Shown piece after piece: positions 1 through 9,622 of a DNA stretch of 64,000 bases. A model generated the notes under the pieces. It was given only the letters and a program-made list of their open reading frames with translations. It was not told the DNA's origin and ran no database searches. The stretch is from an uncultured Pelagibacteraceae bacterium. GTDB taxonomy: Bacteria; Pseudomonadota; Alphaproteobacteria; Pelagibacterales; Pelagibacteraceae. Both the position numbers and the translations under genes were made by a program. The stretch covers positions 107,256 through 171,255 of the forward strand of contig CACEOF010000001.1 of NCBI GenBank assembly GCA_902561095.1. The letters are read 5' to 3'. The stretch's first letter is position 1, and each line of letters opens with the position of its first letter.

Positions 1-772
<772 letters not shown>

Positions 773-778
773 TTACTA

Positions 779-1327
779 TTAATTAAATATTTTTGCACCT
801 CTTGTCATTGCGACTGCCCCAGTTCTAGAAGCACTAACAAGTCCCCAAGGTTTTAACTTTTTACTAATTTTATCAATTTCTCTTCTAAGTGCTGTTATTT
901 GAATAACTTTAGATGTTTTAGTTTCATCTAGAATGACTAGATCAAATTTTTTACAAACATTTAAACATTTATCCATTTTCTTTTTTTTTCCAGTAATTTT
1001 AAATAATGCCATTTCTTTAAATATGACATTTTTATCTTCTCTTTTAAATTCTGCAACTTTATGCACAGGAACTAATTTAGTTAACTGTCGCTTGATTTGA
1101 TCAATTACTTGGGGAGTTCCTGTTGTAACAATTGTAATTCTAGAAATATTTTTAACTGCATCAACCTCTGCAACTGCTAAAGACTCAATATTATATCCTC
1201 GACCAGAAAATAGTCCAACAACTCTTGCAAGTACTCCTGCTTCATTATCAACCCACACAACAAATATATATGTATCAGATTTCTCCTTTTTAGTTGGAAT
1301 ACTATAAGCTGATTTTGACTTTGGCAT
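779..1327 (-). CDS. ilvH: Acetolactate synthase small (regulatory) subunit
   Basis: Regulatory subunit of acetohydroxyacid synthase; it activates the catalytic subunit and carries valine feedback. The N-terminal ACT domain (about residues 18-95) has the expected pattern, including DNEAGVLARVVGLFSGRGYN and ESLAVAEV, followed by a C-terminal half ending near SRTGAVAMTRG. At 182 residues it fits the family (about 160-190). The gene lies 5 nt after ilvI and 18 nt before ilvC on the same strand, so the three are probably co-transcribed. The symbol ilvN would be equally acceptable. Confidence 0.95.
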   Translation of the reverse strand: MPKSKSAYSIPTKKEKSDTYIFVVWVDNEAGVLARVVGLFSGRGYNIESLAVAEVDAVKNISRITIVTTGTPQVIDQIKRQLTKLVPVHKVAEFKREDKNVIFKEMALFKITGKKKKMDKCLNVCKKFDLVILDETKTSKVIQITALRREIDKISKKLKPWGLVSASRTGAVAMTRGAKIFN

Positions 1328-1332
1328 TATAA

Positions 1333-3099
1333 TTAGACTAAGGCTTTACCTTTTCCCTTGATTTTGTTCTCTTCCTGATCATTGGGTCCTAAGATCATCT
1401 GATTGTGAGGTTTTCCTGAAGGTATCATCGGGAAACAATTTTCATTAGGATCAACGTGACAATCAAAAATTACTGGACCATTATAATCAATCATTTCTTG
1501 AATTTTATAATCCAACTCAGATGGGTTTTCTGCTTTAATTCCCTTACATCCATAAGCTTCTGCCATTTTTAAAAAGTCAGGAAGTGCCTCAGAATAACTC
1601 TCTGAATAGTTTTTTTCATGTAAAAGCTCTTGCCATTGCCTGACCATTCCCATGTACTGATTGTTTAAAATAAAAATTTTAATTGGCAAATTATATTGAA
1701 CTGCAGTGGACATTTCTTGCATTGTCATTAATACAGAGGCTTCACCAGCGATATCAACTACTAGTTTTTCAGGATGAGCAATTTGTACTCCTACTGCAGC
1801 TGGTAAACCATAGCCCATGGTACCTAAACCCCCAGACGTCATCCATCTATTTGGTTTATTAAATTTATAGTGTTGTGCTGCCCACATCTGATGTTGACCA
1901 ACTTCAGTTGTTACATATGTATCTTTATCTTTAGTCAACTCATATAATCTTTGAACTGCATGTTGGGGTTTAATACTATTATTACTGTTAATAAAATTAA
2001 GAGAGTCTTTTTCTCTCCACTTTTGTATTTGTTCCCACCACTTAGCAATATTTGATTTATTAGATTTGTTATGACCATTTTTTTTCTTCAAAATTGTTTT
2101 ATTAACTTTACCAATTACTTTTGCAACATCGCCTACAATTGCAAGATCAACTTTAATAATTTTATTTATAGAAGAAGGATCTATATCAATATGAACTTTT
2201 TTTGAATTAGGTGAAAATTCATCGATTTTTCCTGTAATACGATCGTCAAATCTTGCACCAATGTTTATTAGAAGGTCACAATCATGCATAGCATTGTTTG
2301 CCTCGTAAGTTCCATGCATTCCTAACATTCCAAGAAATTGATTATCATCACCAGGATACGCTCCTAAACCTTGAAGTGTAGAAGTTATTGGAAAGCCAGT
2401 TAATTCTACAAACTCTCTTAATGCATCACTTGCCTTAGGGCCTGAATTAATTACTCCACCACCACTGTAAATAACCGGTTTTTTTGCATTTTTTAATAAA
2501 TCAATTAATTGATCTATTTGTTTTTGAGAAAATTCATTTTTAGATTTTCCATTTAATTTTTTTTCTTTTTTAGGTTTTTTATATTTAGTTTTCGCAAATT
2601 GAATATCTTTTGGAATGTCGACTAAAACTGGACCAGGTCTTCCTGTGGTTGCAACTTTAAATGCTTCGTGCATTATTTCTGATAAATCATTTATATCTTT
2701 TACTAACCAATTATGTTTTGTGCAGGGCCTAGTAATACCAGTAGTATCACATTCTTGAAATGCATCAGTCCCAATTAAATGTGTTGGAACTTGACCAGAG
2801 ATACAAACTAAAGGAACCGAGTCCATGTATGCATCTGTTAACGCAGTAACAACATTTGTTGCACCAGGTCCAGAAGTAACCAAAACAACCCCAGGCTTTC
2901 CTGATGATCTTGCGTATCCCTCAGCAGCATGACCAGCACCTTGCTCATGTCTAACTAAAATATGTTTAATAGAAGTATGATTTTTAAGTTCATCATAAAT
3001 TGGCAAAACTGCTCCACCAGGATATCCGAAAATATGTTCTACCTTTTGATCTTCGAGGCATTTAAAAACAATTTCTGCTCCTGTATATAATTTTGGCAT
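1333..3099 (-). CDS. ilvI: Acetolactate synthase large (catalytic) subunit
   Basis: TPP- and FAD-dependent catalytic subunit that condenses pyruvate with pyruvate or 2-ketobutyrate. At 588 residues it has the full three-domain TPP fold: an N-terminal Pyr domain with the catalytic Glu in VRHEQGAGHAAEGYAR, a central nucleotide-binding domain, and a C-terminal PP domain. In the PP domain the metal-binding motif reads AGEAS near residue 453, with Glu where the textbook motif has Asp; from memory this also occurs in other alphaproteobacterial large subunits. The downstream NN of the TPP motif (ILNNQYMGM) is intact. The start is 51 nt from the upstream miaA stop, and no leader peptide was seen. Confidence 0.96.
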   Translation of the reverse strand: MPKLYTGAEIVFKCLEDQKVEHIFGYPGGAVLPIYDELKNHTSIKHILVRHEQGAGHAAEGYARSSGKPGVVLVTSGPGATNVVTALTDAYMDSVPLVCISGQVPTHLIGTDAFQECDTTGITRPCTKHNWLVKDINDLSEIMHEAFKVATTGRPGPVLVDIPKDIQFAKTKYKKPKKEKKLNGKSKNEFSQKQIDQLIDLLKNAKKPVIYSGGGVINSGPKASDALREFVELTGFPITSTLQGLGAYPGDDNQFLGMLGMHGTYEANNAMHDCDLLINIGARFDDRITGKIDEFSPNSKKVHIDIDPSSINKIIKVDLAIVGDVAKVIGKVNKTILKKKNGHNKSNKSNIAKWWEQIQKWREKDSLNFINSNNSIKPQHAVQRLYELTKDKDTYVTTEVGQHQMWAAQHYKFNKPNRWMTSGGLGTMGYGLPAAVGVQIAHPEKLVVDIAGEASVLMTMQEMSTAVQYNLPIKIFILNNQYMGMVRQWQELLHEKNYSESYSEALPDFLKMAEAYGCKGIKAENPSELDYKIQEMIDYNGPVIFDCHVDPNENCFPMIPSGKPHNQMILGPNDQEENKIKGKGKALV

Positions 3100-3150
3100 T
3101 TCGCAATCTAGCTGAAGTTGTGCTGATTGGTCAAGTTTTGATTGAGATAT

Positions 3151-4059
3151 TTAAATTTTTTTTAAAAAATTATTTAAATCGTTCGGTTTTAATTTGAGCC
3201 AAGTATTCATGTTACCTCTAGCCCATGTGCTTTGTCTTTTAGCGTATTGCCTGGTTTTTATTGATATATTTTCAATAATTTCTTCCAATTTTTTTTCATT
3301 ATTTAAGTATTGTCTGATTTCATTGATACCGATAGCCTTATTAACACTTTTGTCTTTTTTGACGTTTAATTTGATAAAATTTTTTACTTCTTTAATTGCT
3401 CCATTTTTAATCATTTTCTTAGATCTGAGATTAATTCTCTCAATCAATTCAATACGGGGAAAATCAATATAAATTTTATAAAAATCACTTTTTTGAAAAT
3501 AAGATTTAGTATTTTTATAACATTCATGAATTGATTTCTTGGTATATAATTTTACTTCATAGGCTCTTATAGATCTATGTGTATCGGTTGAATTAATTTT
3601 ATTTTTAGAAGCTGGGTCAAGTTTCAAAAGTTTATTATAAAACATATCTTGACCTATTTTTGAATGCATAGATCTTATTTGATTTCTAATCTTTATTGGT
3701 GGGTTTGGAATTTTTACTAGTCCATCAGTTAATGCCTTAAAATATAAACCTGTACCTCCTACGAGGATTGGTGTTTTTTTTCTTTTTTTTATTTCTTCAA
3801 TCTTTTTCAAAACTAATTTCAACCATTTTCCAGTTGAAAAATTTTTTTTTATATCGTGGAAGCCATATAAATGATGTCTTATTTTTTGGTATTTTTTTTT
3901 ATCTGGTCTTGCAGAGATAATCTTTAATTGCTTATAAACTTGCATGCTATCTGCATTTATAATTTCACCATTTATTTTTTTAGCAAGTTTAATAGCAAAA
4001 CTTGATTTTCCTGAAGCGGTGGGTCCAGAAATTAATATAATCTTGGACTTAAAATCCAT
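3151..4059 (-). CDS. miaA: tRNA dimethylallyltransferase
   Basis: Transfers a dimethylallyl group to A37 of tRNAs reading UNN codons. The P-loop GPTASGKS is at residues 12-19, followed by NADSMQVYK, the catalytic-Asp segment of the family, then LVGGTGLYFKALTDGL and, near the C-terminus, KTRQYAKRQSTW with the conserved RQY...R...TW pattern. At 302 residues the length is normal. It lies 2 nt from the protease gene upstream and is probably part of the hflK-hflC-DUF2065-degP-miaA-ilv minus-strand run. Its isoprenoid donor derives from the MEP pathway, whose first gene dxs is at 29322. Confidence 0.95.
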   Translation of the reverse strand: MDFKSKIILISGPTASGKSSFAIKLAKKINGEIINADSMQVYKQLKIISARPDKKKYQKIRHHLYGFHDIKKNFSTGKWLKLVLKKIEEIKKRKKTPILVGGTGLYFKALTDGLVKIPNPPIKIRNQIRSMHSKIGQDMFYNKLLKLDPASKNKINSTDTHRSIRAYEVKLYTKKSIHECYKNTKSYFQKSDFYKIYIDFPRIELIERINLRSKKMIKNGAIKEVKNFIKLNVKKDKSVNKAIGINEIRQYLNNEKKLEEIIENISIKTRQYAKRQSTWARGNMNTWLKLKPNDLNNFLKKI

Positions 4060-4061
4060 GA

Positions 4062-5471
4062 TTAGTCTAACTTAATTCCAATATATCTTCTCTGATTTTG
4101 ATTATTATATATTGCAAGTAATATTGTTTTTTGATTTGAATTTAAAACTTGCTTGGTAATTTGTTTTAAATCATCAATAGATTTTATTCTTTCTTTTTGA
4201 GCCTCGACAATAATACTATTCACCTCAATTGAGCCAGCTAAAGGACTTTTATTTTGAATACTCGTGATCACAAGTCCAGTAGTTTGATTTGGCAGCTTAC
4301 GATTTTTTATATCTTCTTTGTTAAGAGATCTTACAGTTATTTTTAAATCTTCAATTTGATCAGTAGTATCTATTTCTTTTTGTTTTTCGCTTACTTTAAA
4401 ATCTTCTGATGTTTCAAGTCTTCCAAGTATAACATTTTTTATAATTTCTTTTTTATCTCTCCATATTTTAACTTCAACATTCTTACCAACTTGTGTTCTA
4501 GCAACAATCGCTGGTAGTTCTTTCATTTGATTAATTATTTCACCATTAAATTCTAAAATAATGTCACCAGCTTTTATTCCAGCTTTTTCAGATGGGCTCT
4601 TTTCTGCAACACTTGCAACTAAAGCACCTCTTGGTTTATCTAATTTTTCAACCTCTGCGATTTCTTTAGTCACATCTTGTATTCTTACACCCAGCCATCC
4701 CCTTTTAGTTTCTCCGAATTCTATCAGTTGATTAATTATAATTTGAGCACTGTTCGATGGAATTGAGAAACCAATACCAATTGAACCATTTCGACCTAAA
4801 ATAGCTGTATTAATTCCTATAACATTTCCCTCCATATCAAACAAAGGTCCACCAGAATTTCCTGAATTAATTGAAGCATCTGTCTGTATAAAATCTTCAT
4901 ATCTAGATAGTCCAATTGATCTGTTTCTTGCTGAAATAATTCCAGCTGTCACTGTGCCACCTAAACCAAATGGGTTTCCAATTGCAATTACCCAATCCCC
5001 TATTCTAGCTTTGTCTGAGTCACCAAAGGCAACTGGTATAAACTTTTTACTAGTTTCTAATTGCAAAACAGCTATATCCATTAATGGATCTGCCCCTAAA
5101 ACTTTTGCCTTAAACTCTTGATCACCATTTACTCTAACAATTATGTCGTCTGCATCTTGGATTACATGATTATTAGTTATAACAATCCCTTTTTCGTCAA
5201 TTATAAATCCTGATCCTAATGCAGCTGATTGTCTTTCTTGAGGATCTCCAAACTCTTTAAACATGTCTCCAAAGGGTGATCCTGGTGGAAACTGAAATGG
5301 AAGTGGATTGGATTTTGTAACTACAGTTGTTGATGTTGAGATGTTTACAACAGATGGCATTAATTTTTCAGCGAGATCGGCAAAAGACTCTGGGACAGGC
5401 TTGGAATAGGATTGGGTTACAGAATTTAAGGATAAAATTATAATTATAAAGATAATTTTGAACTTTTTCAT
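4062..5471 (-). CDS. degP: Periplasmic Do/DegP family serine protease
   Basis: Envelope quality-control protease. Residues 1-23 form a Sec signal peptide ending near SYS-KP. The trypsin-like domain carries the catalytic triad His102 (TNNH), Asp132 (PLMDIAVL) and Ser206 (NSGNSGGPLF). Two PDZ domains follow: the first around residues 255-345 (GWLGVRIQDV, GALVASVAEKSPSEKAGIKAGDII), the second around 370-465 with a weaker match. At 469 residues it fits DegP/DegQ/MucD, and the sequence alone does not separate them. It follows hflK, hflC and the DUF2065 gene, a common alphaproteobacterial arrangement. Confidence 0.94.
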   Translation of the reverse strand: MKKFKIIFIIIILSLNSVTQSYSKPVPESFADLAEKLMPSVVNISTSTTVVTKSNPLPFQFPPGSPFGDMFKEFGDPQERQSAALGSGFIIDEKGIVITNNHVIQDADDIIVRVNGDQEFKAKVLGADPLMDIAVLQLETSKKFIPVAFGDSDKARIGDWVIAIGNPFGLGGTVTAGIISARNRSIGLSRYEDFIQTDASINSGNSGGPLFDMEGNVIGINTAILGRNGSIGIGFSIPSNSAQIIINQLIEFGETKRGWLGVRIQDVTKEIAEVEKLDKPRGALVASVAEKSPSEKAGIKAGDIILEFNGEIINQMKELPAIVARTQVGKNVEVKIWRDKKEIIKNVILGRLETSEDFKVSEKQKEIDTTDQIEDLKITVRSLNKEDIKNRKLPNQTTGLVITSIQNKSPLAGSIEVNSIIVEAQKERIKSIDDLKQITKQVLNSNQKTILLAIYNNQNQRRYIGIKLD

Positions 5472-5472
5472 T

Positions 5473-5658
5473 TTAACTTTTTATATAATAAATAATTATA
5501 AATCCTATAGTTGCAAAAATAAGTCCTCCAGATCTTAATTGACTATCTTTCACAAGTTCTAATTTTTTTAACATATTTCTCATTTTTGCTGGAAATATGG
5601 CATATAAAATACCCTCAATGAATAAGAATAAACCAAAAGCTATGACTAGCTCATTCAT
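5473..5658 (-). CDS. DUF2065 (YjeT-like) small membrane protein
   Basis: A 61-residue protein with two predicted membrane helices (about residues 3-22 and 43-59) joined by a charged linker containing FPAKMRNML, the family signature region. DUF2065/YjeT proteins are repeatedly encoded next to hflK-hflC; their function is not established to my knowledge. Here the gene sits between hflC (8 nt upstream) and degP (1 nt downstream) on the same strand, which supports a link to membrane protein quality control. No catalytic residues are apparent. Confidence 0.88.
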   Translation of the reverse strand: MNELVIAFGLFLFIEGILYAIFPAKMRNMLKKLELVKDSQLRSGGLIFATIGFIIIYYIKS

Positions 5659-5666
5659 TTAAAAAA

Positions 5667-6539
5667 TTACTGCTGGATTTCAGGTTTTATATTTCCAAAA
5701 AATTTGAAGAATTCACTATCAGGAGATAAAATCAGAGAAGTTTCTCCTCCAATTAATGCCTTTTCATAGGCCTGCATTGCTCTATAAAATGCGAAAAATT
5801 CAGGGTCTTGACCAAAGGCATCAGCAAAGATTTTGTTTCTTAATCCATCACCTTCACCTTTCATAATCTCTGACTGCTTTTGCGACTCCGCTAAGATAAC
5901 GGTGACTTCCTTATCTGCAGTTGAAGTAATTGTAACTGCCATCTCTGCACCTTTTGCTCTAAATTCCTTTGCTTCTCTTTCCCGTTCTGTTTGCATTCTT
6001 CGATAAATTGCATCACTATTTGCTTGTGGTAGGTCAGCTCTCTTTATTCTTACATCAACAATTGTAATTCCAAAATTTTTAGCTTCGTTATTTACACCTT
6101 CTTTAATTAAAGCCATTTGTTTTGATCTATCTTGAGAAAGTAATGTTTGTAGTTCTTCTTGACCTAAAACATTTCTGATTCTAGAGTTTATAATAGTTGA
6201 TAATCTTGATCTGGCTACTCTCTCATCTCCAACCGAGATATAAAATTGTAATGGATCAACAATTTTAAATCTTGCAAATGCATCGACAATTAAACGTTTT
6301 TGGTCTGAAGCAATTACTTCTTCAGGTGGAGTGTCTAAGTTTAATATTCTTTTGTCAAGATAAACAACATTTTGAATAAATGGAATTTTAAAATTCAAAC
6401 CAGGTTTGGTAATTATTCTTTTTGGATCTCCAAATTGAAGTATAATAGCCTGATTAACCTCTTTAACTATAATTACTGACAAAAACGCTAAAACACCTAT
6501 TGCAATAATTAACCCACCTAAAATTTTTCCAGCTTTCAT
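5667..6539 (-). CDS. hflC: HflC, SPFH/band 7 modulator of FtsH
   Basis: Partner of HflK in the inner-membrane HflKC complex that surrounds and modulates FtsH. Residues 7-26 form an N-terminal membrane anchor. The SPFH domain follows (EVNQAIILQFGDPKRIITKPGLNFKIP at 27-53 in broad outline), then a long helical stretch rich in Glu, Arg and Ala (about 185-260). At 290 residues it matches HflC. The ATG begins exactly after the hflK stop, so the two subunits are tightly coupled. The FtsH target is encoded in the same window at 41325. Confidence 0.95.
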   Translation of the reverse strand: MKAGKILGGLIIAIGVLAFLSVIIVKEVNQAIILQFGDPKRIITKPGLNFKIPFIQNVVYLDKRILNLDTPPEEVIASDQKRLIVDAFARFKIVDPLQFYISVGDERVARSRLSTIINSRIRNVLGQEELQTLLSQDRSKQMALIKEGVNNEAKNFGITIVDVRIKRADLPQANSDAIYRRMQTEREREAKEFRAKGAEMAVTITSTADKEVTVILAESQKQSEIMKGEGDGLRNKIFADAFGQDPEFFAFYRAMQAYEKALIGGETSLILSPDSEFFKFFGNIKPEIQQ

Positions 6540-7643
6540 TTAATTAGTCACTTTCTTTTTTAATTCAGGTAATGGTAAGTATGGCACTACACCAGAACCT
6601 GCATTTTTTTCAATAATTACTTTATCAATATCAGCTAATACCTTTTCCATTGTCTCTAAATACATTCTTTCTTGAGTTACAACTTTCGCATTTTTATACT
6701 CATTATATATAGATACAAATCTGCTTGCTTCACCCTCTGCTTTAGCTACAACTTCTTTTTTGTATGCTTCAGCAGCTTGTAGAATTTTTTGACCTTCCCC
6801 TCTAGCTCTCGGAATAACATCATTGGCATAAGCTTCAGCTTCGTTTTTTGACCTTTCCATATCTGCTCTTGCGGCTTGAACATCTCTGAATGCATCAATT
6901 ACTTGATCTGGTGGATCTGCTTTCTGTGTTTGAACTTGTGTTATTTGAATTCCACTTTCATAGTCATCTAAAATATTCTGAATTATTTCTTGTGTTTCAA
7001 CTTCAATTTTAGACCTTCCTTCTGTTAAAATTGGTTGAATGTCACTTTTTGCAATAACCTCTCTCATCGCTGTTTCTGCAGCTGCTTTAACTGTGCCCTC
7101 TGGATCTTGAATCTTAAACAAAAAATTTCCTGCATCTTTAATTACCCAAAATACTGAAAAATCTATATTTACAATGTTCTCATCACCGGTTAACATTAGA
7201 CTTTCTTGTGGAACATCTGCAACTCCACCACCTGTTGAGAAACCACTGTCTCTTTCAGATCTGAATCCAATATCTATTCTGTTTACTTTCGTAACTTTAG
7301 GTGTCAGCACATTTTCTACTGGAAAAGGTATGTGATAATTTAATCCTGGCTGAGTAGTTTTGATAAATTTTCCAAATCTCAATACTACGCCCTGTTCGTC
7401 AGGTAGAACTCGGTAAAGTCCACTTGCTATCCAAACAAAAGCCAAAACTAACAATATTAGTCCAGCAGATTTACCGCCTGATGATTTACCACCAGGTAAA
7501 AATTTTTTAATTCTATCTTGAATTTCTTTTATTATTTCATCAATATTTGGAGGTTTTGGACCTCGACCTGATCCATTATTATTTCCACCACCTGGAGGTG
7601 ATCCCCATGGGCTTCCACCCCTTCCTCTGAAATCATCTGACAT
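6540..7643 (-). CDS. hflK: HflK, SPFH/band 7 modulator of FtsH
   Basis: Larger subunit of the HflKC complex. The first 50 residues are rich in Gly, Ser, Asn and Pro (RGRGGSPWGSPPGGG), typical of HflK. A membrane helix follows around residues 60-80, then the SPFH domain with VLPDEQGVVLRFGKF and a helical C-terminal part with many Ala, Glu and Lys. It is 367 residues long. It is divergent from the mrp gene at 7693; a candidate promoter in the 49-nt gap would put its transcript start only a few bases before the ATG. Confidence 0.95.
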   Translation of the reverse strand: MSDDFRGRGGSPWGSPPGGGNNNGSGRGPKPPNIDEIIKEIQDRIKKFLPGGKSSGGKSAGLILLVLAFVWIASGLYRVLPDEQGVVLRFGKFIKTTQPGLNYHIPFPVENVLTPKVTKVNRIDIGFRSERDSGFSTGGGVADVPQESLMLTGDENIVNIDFSVFWVIKDAGNFLFKIQDPEGTVKAAAETAMREVIAKSDIQPILTEGRSKIEVETQEIIQNILDDYESGIQITQVQTQKADPPDQVIDAFRDVQAARADMERSKNEAEAYANDVIPRARGEGQKILQAAEAYKKEVVAKAEGEASRFVSIYNEYKNAKVVTQERMYLETMEKVLADIDKVIIEKNAGSGVVPYLPLPELKKKVTN

Positions 7644-7650
7644 GTCAAAC

Positions 7651-7678
7651 TATATAGTGTCTTTATTACAAAAAACAA
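7651..7678 (-). promoter_or_regulatory. Candidate hflK operon promoter
   Basis: On the minus strand a TTGTTT element (7673-7678) is separated by 16 bases from TATATA (7651-7656). The expected transcription start would fall about 7 bases further on, at or just before the hflK ATG at 7643. In DNA this rich in A and T such matches arise easily by chance, so this is only a candidate. Confidence 0.3.
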
Positions 7679-7692
7679 GTAATGATAGTTAC

Positions 7693-8529
7693 ATGTCAGA
7701 TAAAAAGCCTGAACTTAGTGCCGCAATGAAACAGAAACTTGAGCCAAAAAGATTCACGAAAAATCCAATATTAGGAACCAAGTTTACAATAGCAATTTCA
7801 AGCGCAAAAGGGGGTGTTGGAAAATCAACATTTGCAACAAATTTAGCTTTAGCATTAAAACAAGTTGGGTGCAAAGTAGGATTATTGGATGCGGATATTT
7901 ATGGTCCATCAATTCCAAAAATGTTCAATATTGATGAAAAACCAAAAAGTGATGGTCAAAAATTAGAGCCTATTCTAAAGTATGATATTCAATGTATGTC
8001 TATTGGCTTCTTAGCTGACCAACAGACACCAATGATATGGCGCGGGCCGATGGTTACAAGTGCAATAAAGACTTTTACTCAAAAAGTTAATTGGAAAAAT
8101 TTAGATTTTATAATTATTGATATGCCTCCAGGTACCGGTGATACACAATTAACTTTTTCACAAGAAATAAAAATGGATGGAGCAATAATAGTTTCCACAC
8201 CTCAAGAAGTTGCTCTTTTAGATGTTAAAAGAGGTATTAAAATGTTTGATAAGCTTGGAGTAAAAATCCTAGGTTTGGTAGATAATATGAGTTTTTTTAT
8301 TGGAGATGATGGAAAAAAATATAAAATTTTTGGTGAAGGTGGTGTTAAAAAAACTGCTGAAGAATTTCAAAAAGAGTTTTTGGGTGAAATACCAATTAAT
8401 CCTGAAATTGGAAAACAAGGTGATCTAGGTTTACCTATAGTTGAGAAAAATCCAGATAATGAGACATCTCAAATTTTTATAAATTTTGCAAAAAAAATTA
8501 AATCAATATATTTTAATCCAAATTCTTAA
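7693..8529 (+). CDS. mrp: Mrp/NBP35-type P-loop ATPase, Fe-S cluster carrier
   Basis: P-loop ATPase of the Mrp/ApbC/Ind1 family, which delivers Fe-S clusters to apoproteins. From the ATG at 7693 the protein is 279 residues, with the deviant Walker A motif KGGVGKST at 39-46, DADIYGPSIPKM after it, then IWRGPMVTSAI, DMPPGTGDTQLT and GLVDNMSFF. The usual CxxC near the C-terminus is not visible, and the N-terminal MIP18/DUF59 domain of many Mrp proteins is absent. An ATG at 7642 would add 17 residues but overlaps the divergent hflK start, so 7693 is preferred. The 3' end overlaps the convergent gene at 8513 by 17 nt. Confidence 0.9.
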   Translation: MSDKKPELSAAMKQKLEPKRFTKNPILGTKFTIAISSAKGGVGKSTFATNLALALKQVGCKVGLLDADIYGPSIPKMFNIDEKPKSDGQKLEPILKYDIQCMSIGFLADQQTPMIWRGPMVTSAIKTFTQKVNWKNLDFIIIDMPPGTGDTQLTFSQEIKMDGAIIVSTPQEVALLDVKRGIKMFDKLGVKILGLVDNMSFFIGDDGKKYKIFGEGGVKKTAEEFQKEFLGEIPINPEIGKQGDLGLPIVEKNPDNETSQIFINFAKKIKSIYFNPNS

Positions 8530-9619
8530 ATATCGCCTTTGAGAGAATTTCGTAACCTAAGGGATTAAAATGTGTATTAAGTTTATAATGAAAAATATTT
8601 AAAGGATCATCTAAAGCAAAATAATAACTTTCTGTATCTATAAATTTAAATCCATTTTGAATTGATATTTCCTTGACATTATTTTTTAAATTATTCAATT
8701 GGATTACTTGTGGATGTTTATTATATAAATTCAAATTTTTTAATTTATATAAGGAAATTTTCTGCCAGCTAGGTATGTAAACTAAATATCTTTCTTTAAC
8801 ATTTTTCATATTTAAAAATTCACGCATTTCACTGTGTACCTTTTGATAATCTTTTTTATCTAGCAAATTGTCATAATTTTTAAAAAATTTTACTAAGACT
8901 GAAGCTCCTCTGACTAATTCTGCCATCCATACTTTTATTCTAAATAAAACTGATATGTCATGATTTAGTAGAATTTGATAATTTACATCATCATGATTTT
9001 TTAATTTAATATTTTTTATATTTTTTATTTCAGATGATTTTTGTTCATAATCGTTACCTTCGTAAAAGAACCAAATAATTCCATTCAGATCAGTATTTTT
9101 TGTATAATGAGCAAAATTCAGAAACTGTTCAGCGTAATCAGTTCCATCTTTTGATAAGTTTAAATAGGAATAGTTTGTTAATTTCAGTAAATTACTTTTA
9201 AGATCGTTTGGTTTATTTTCACAATTTGAATTAGCAAAAGAGTCACCCAACAAAACAAAATCTGACCTAATATATCTTTCATCTACATTTTCTCTAAAAC
9301 CAAACTTATCTTCTTGATAAATTAATTCATAAATTCCACTTTCTATTGAGCCACATTTGTTGTTTTTGAATTTACCAGAATATCCTAATTGTTTATATTC
9401 TTTATCCAAAACATTCATAAAGGATATAGTTTTATTATATCTCTTTATCTGAACTATTTTTTCTTTATTAACTCTAAGTTTTTCAGAGTTTTTTTTATGA
9501 ACGATTTCCCAATATCTGGGTTGTCCAGAAAAAATAATATTTAAAATTGATAAAGTAAATATAGTTACTAAAAAAAATAAGGACAAAATTAATAAATTAT
9601 ATAATAAAATTTTTTTCAA
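8513..9619 (-). CDS. Membrane-anchored SGNH-fold protein beside carbamoyltransferase
   Basis: A 368-residue protein with an N-terminal membrane helix (about residues 5-30) and a predicted periplasmic domain. It resembles SGNH/GDSL hydrolases: DFVLLGDSFANSN supplies the nucleophile Ser block, and THFNPLGYEILSKAI near the C-terminus is the His block. The residue two before that His is Asn, where many relatives have Asp, so catalytic strength is uncertain. Such proteins often act as O-acetyltransferases or esterases on polysaccharides. Translation appears to start at a TTG (9617-9619), 3 nt after the carbamoyltransferase stop; the next in-frame ATG would delete the membrane anchor. Substrate unknown. 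Confidence 0.72.
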   Translation of the reverse strand: MKKILLYNLLILSLFFLVTIFTLSILNIIFSGQPRYWEIVHKKNSEKLRVNKEKIVQIKRYNKTISFMNVLDKEYKQLGYSGKFKNNKCGSIESGIYELIYQEDKFGFRENVDERYIRSDFVLLGDSFANSNCENKPNDLKSNLLKLTNYSYLNLSKDGTDYAEQFLNFAHYTKNTDLNGIIWFFYEGNDYEQKSSEIKNIKNIKLKNHDDVNYQILLNHDISVLFRIKVWMAELVRGASVLVKFFKNYDNLLDKKDYQKVHSEMREFLNMKNVKERYLVYIPSWQKISLYKLKNLNLYNKHPQVIQLNNLKNNVKEISIQNGFKFIDTESYYFALDDPLNIFHYKLNTHFNPLGYEILSKAIFKNLD

Positions 9620-9622
9620 AAT

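Noticed and set aside
3100..3150. Leader peptide and attenuator before ilvI
   Set aside because: The 51-nt gap contains no short frame rich in Ile, Val or Leu codons and no terminator-like hairpin.
7642..7692. Upstream ATG for mrp
   Set aside because: It overlaps the divergent hflK start codon and would remove the only space for either promoter; not excluded, only less likely.
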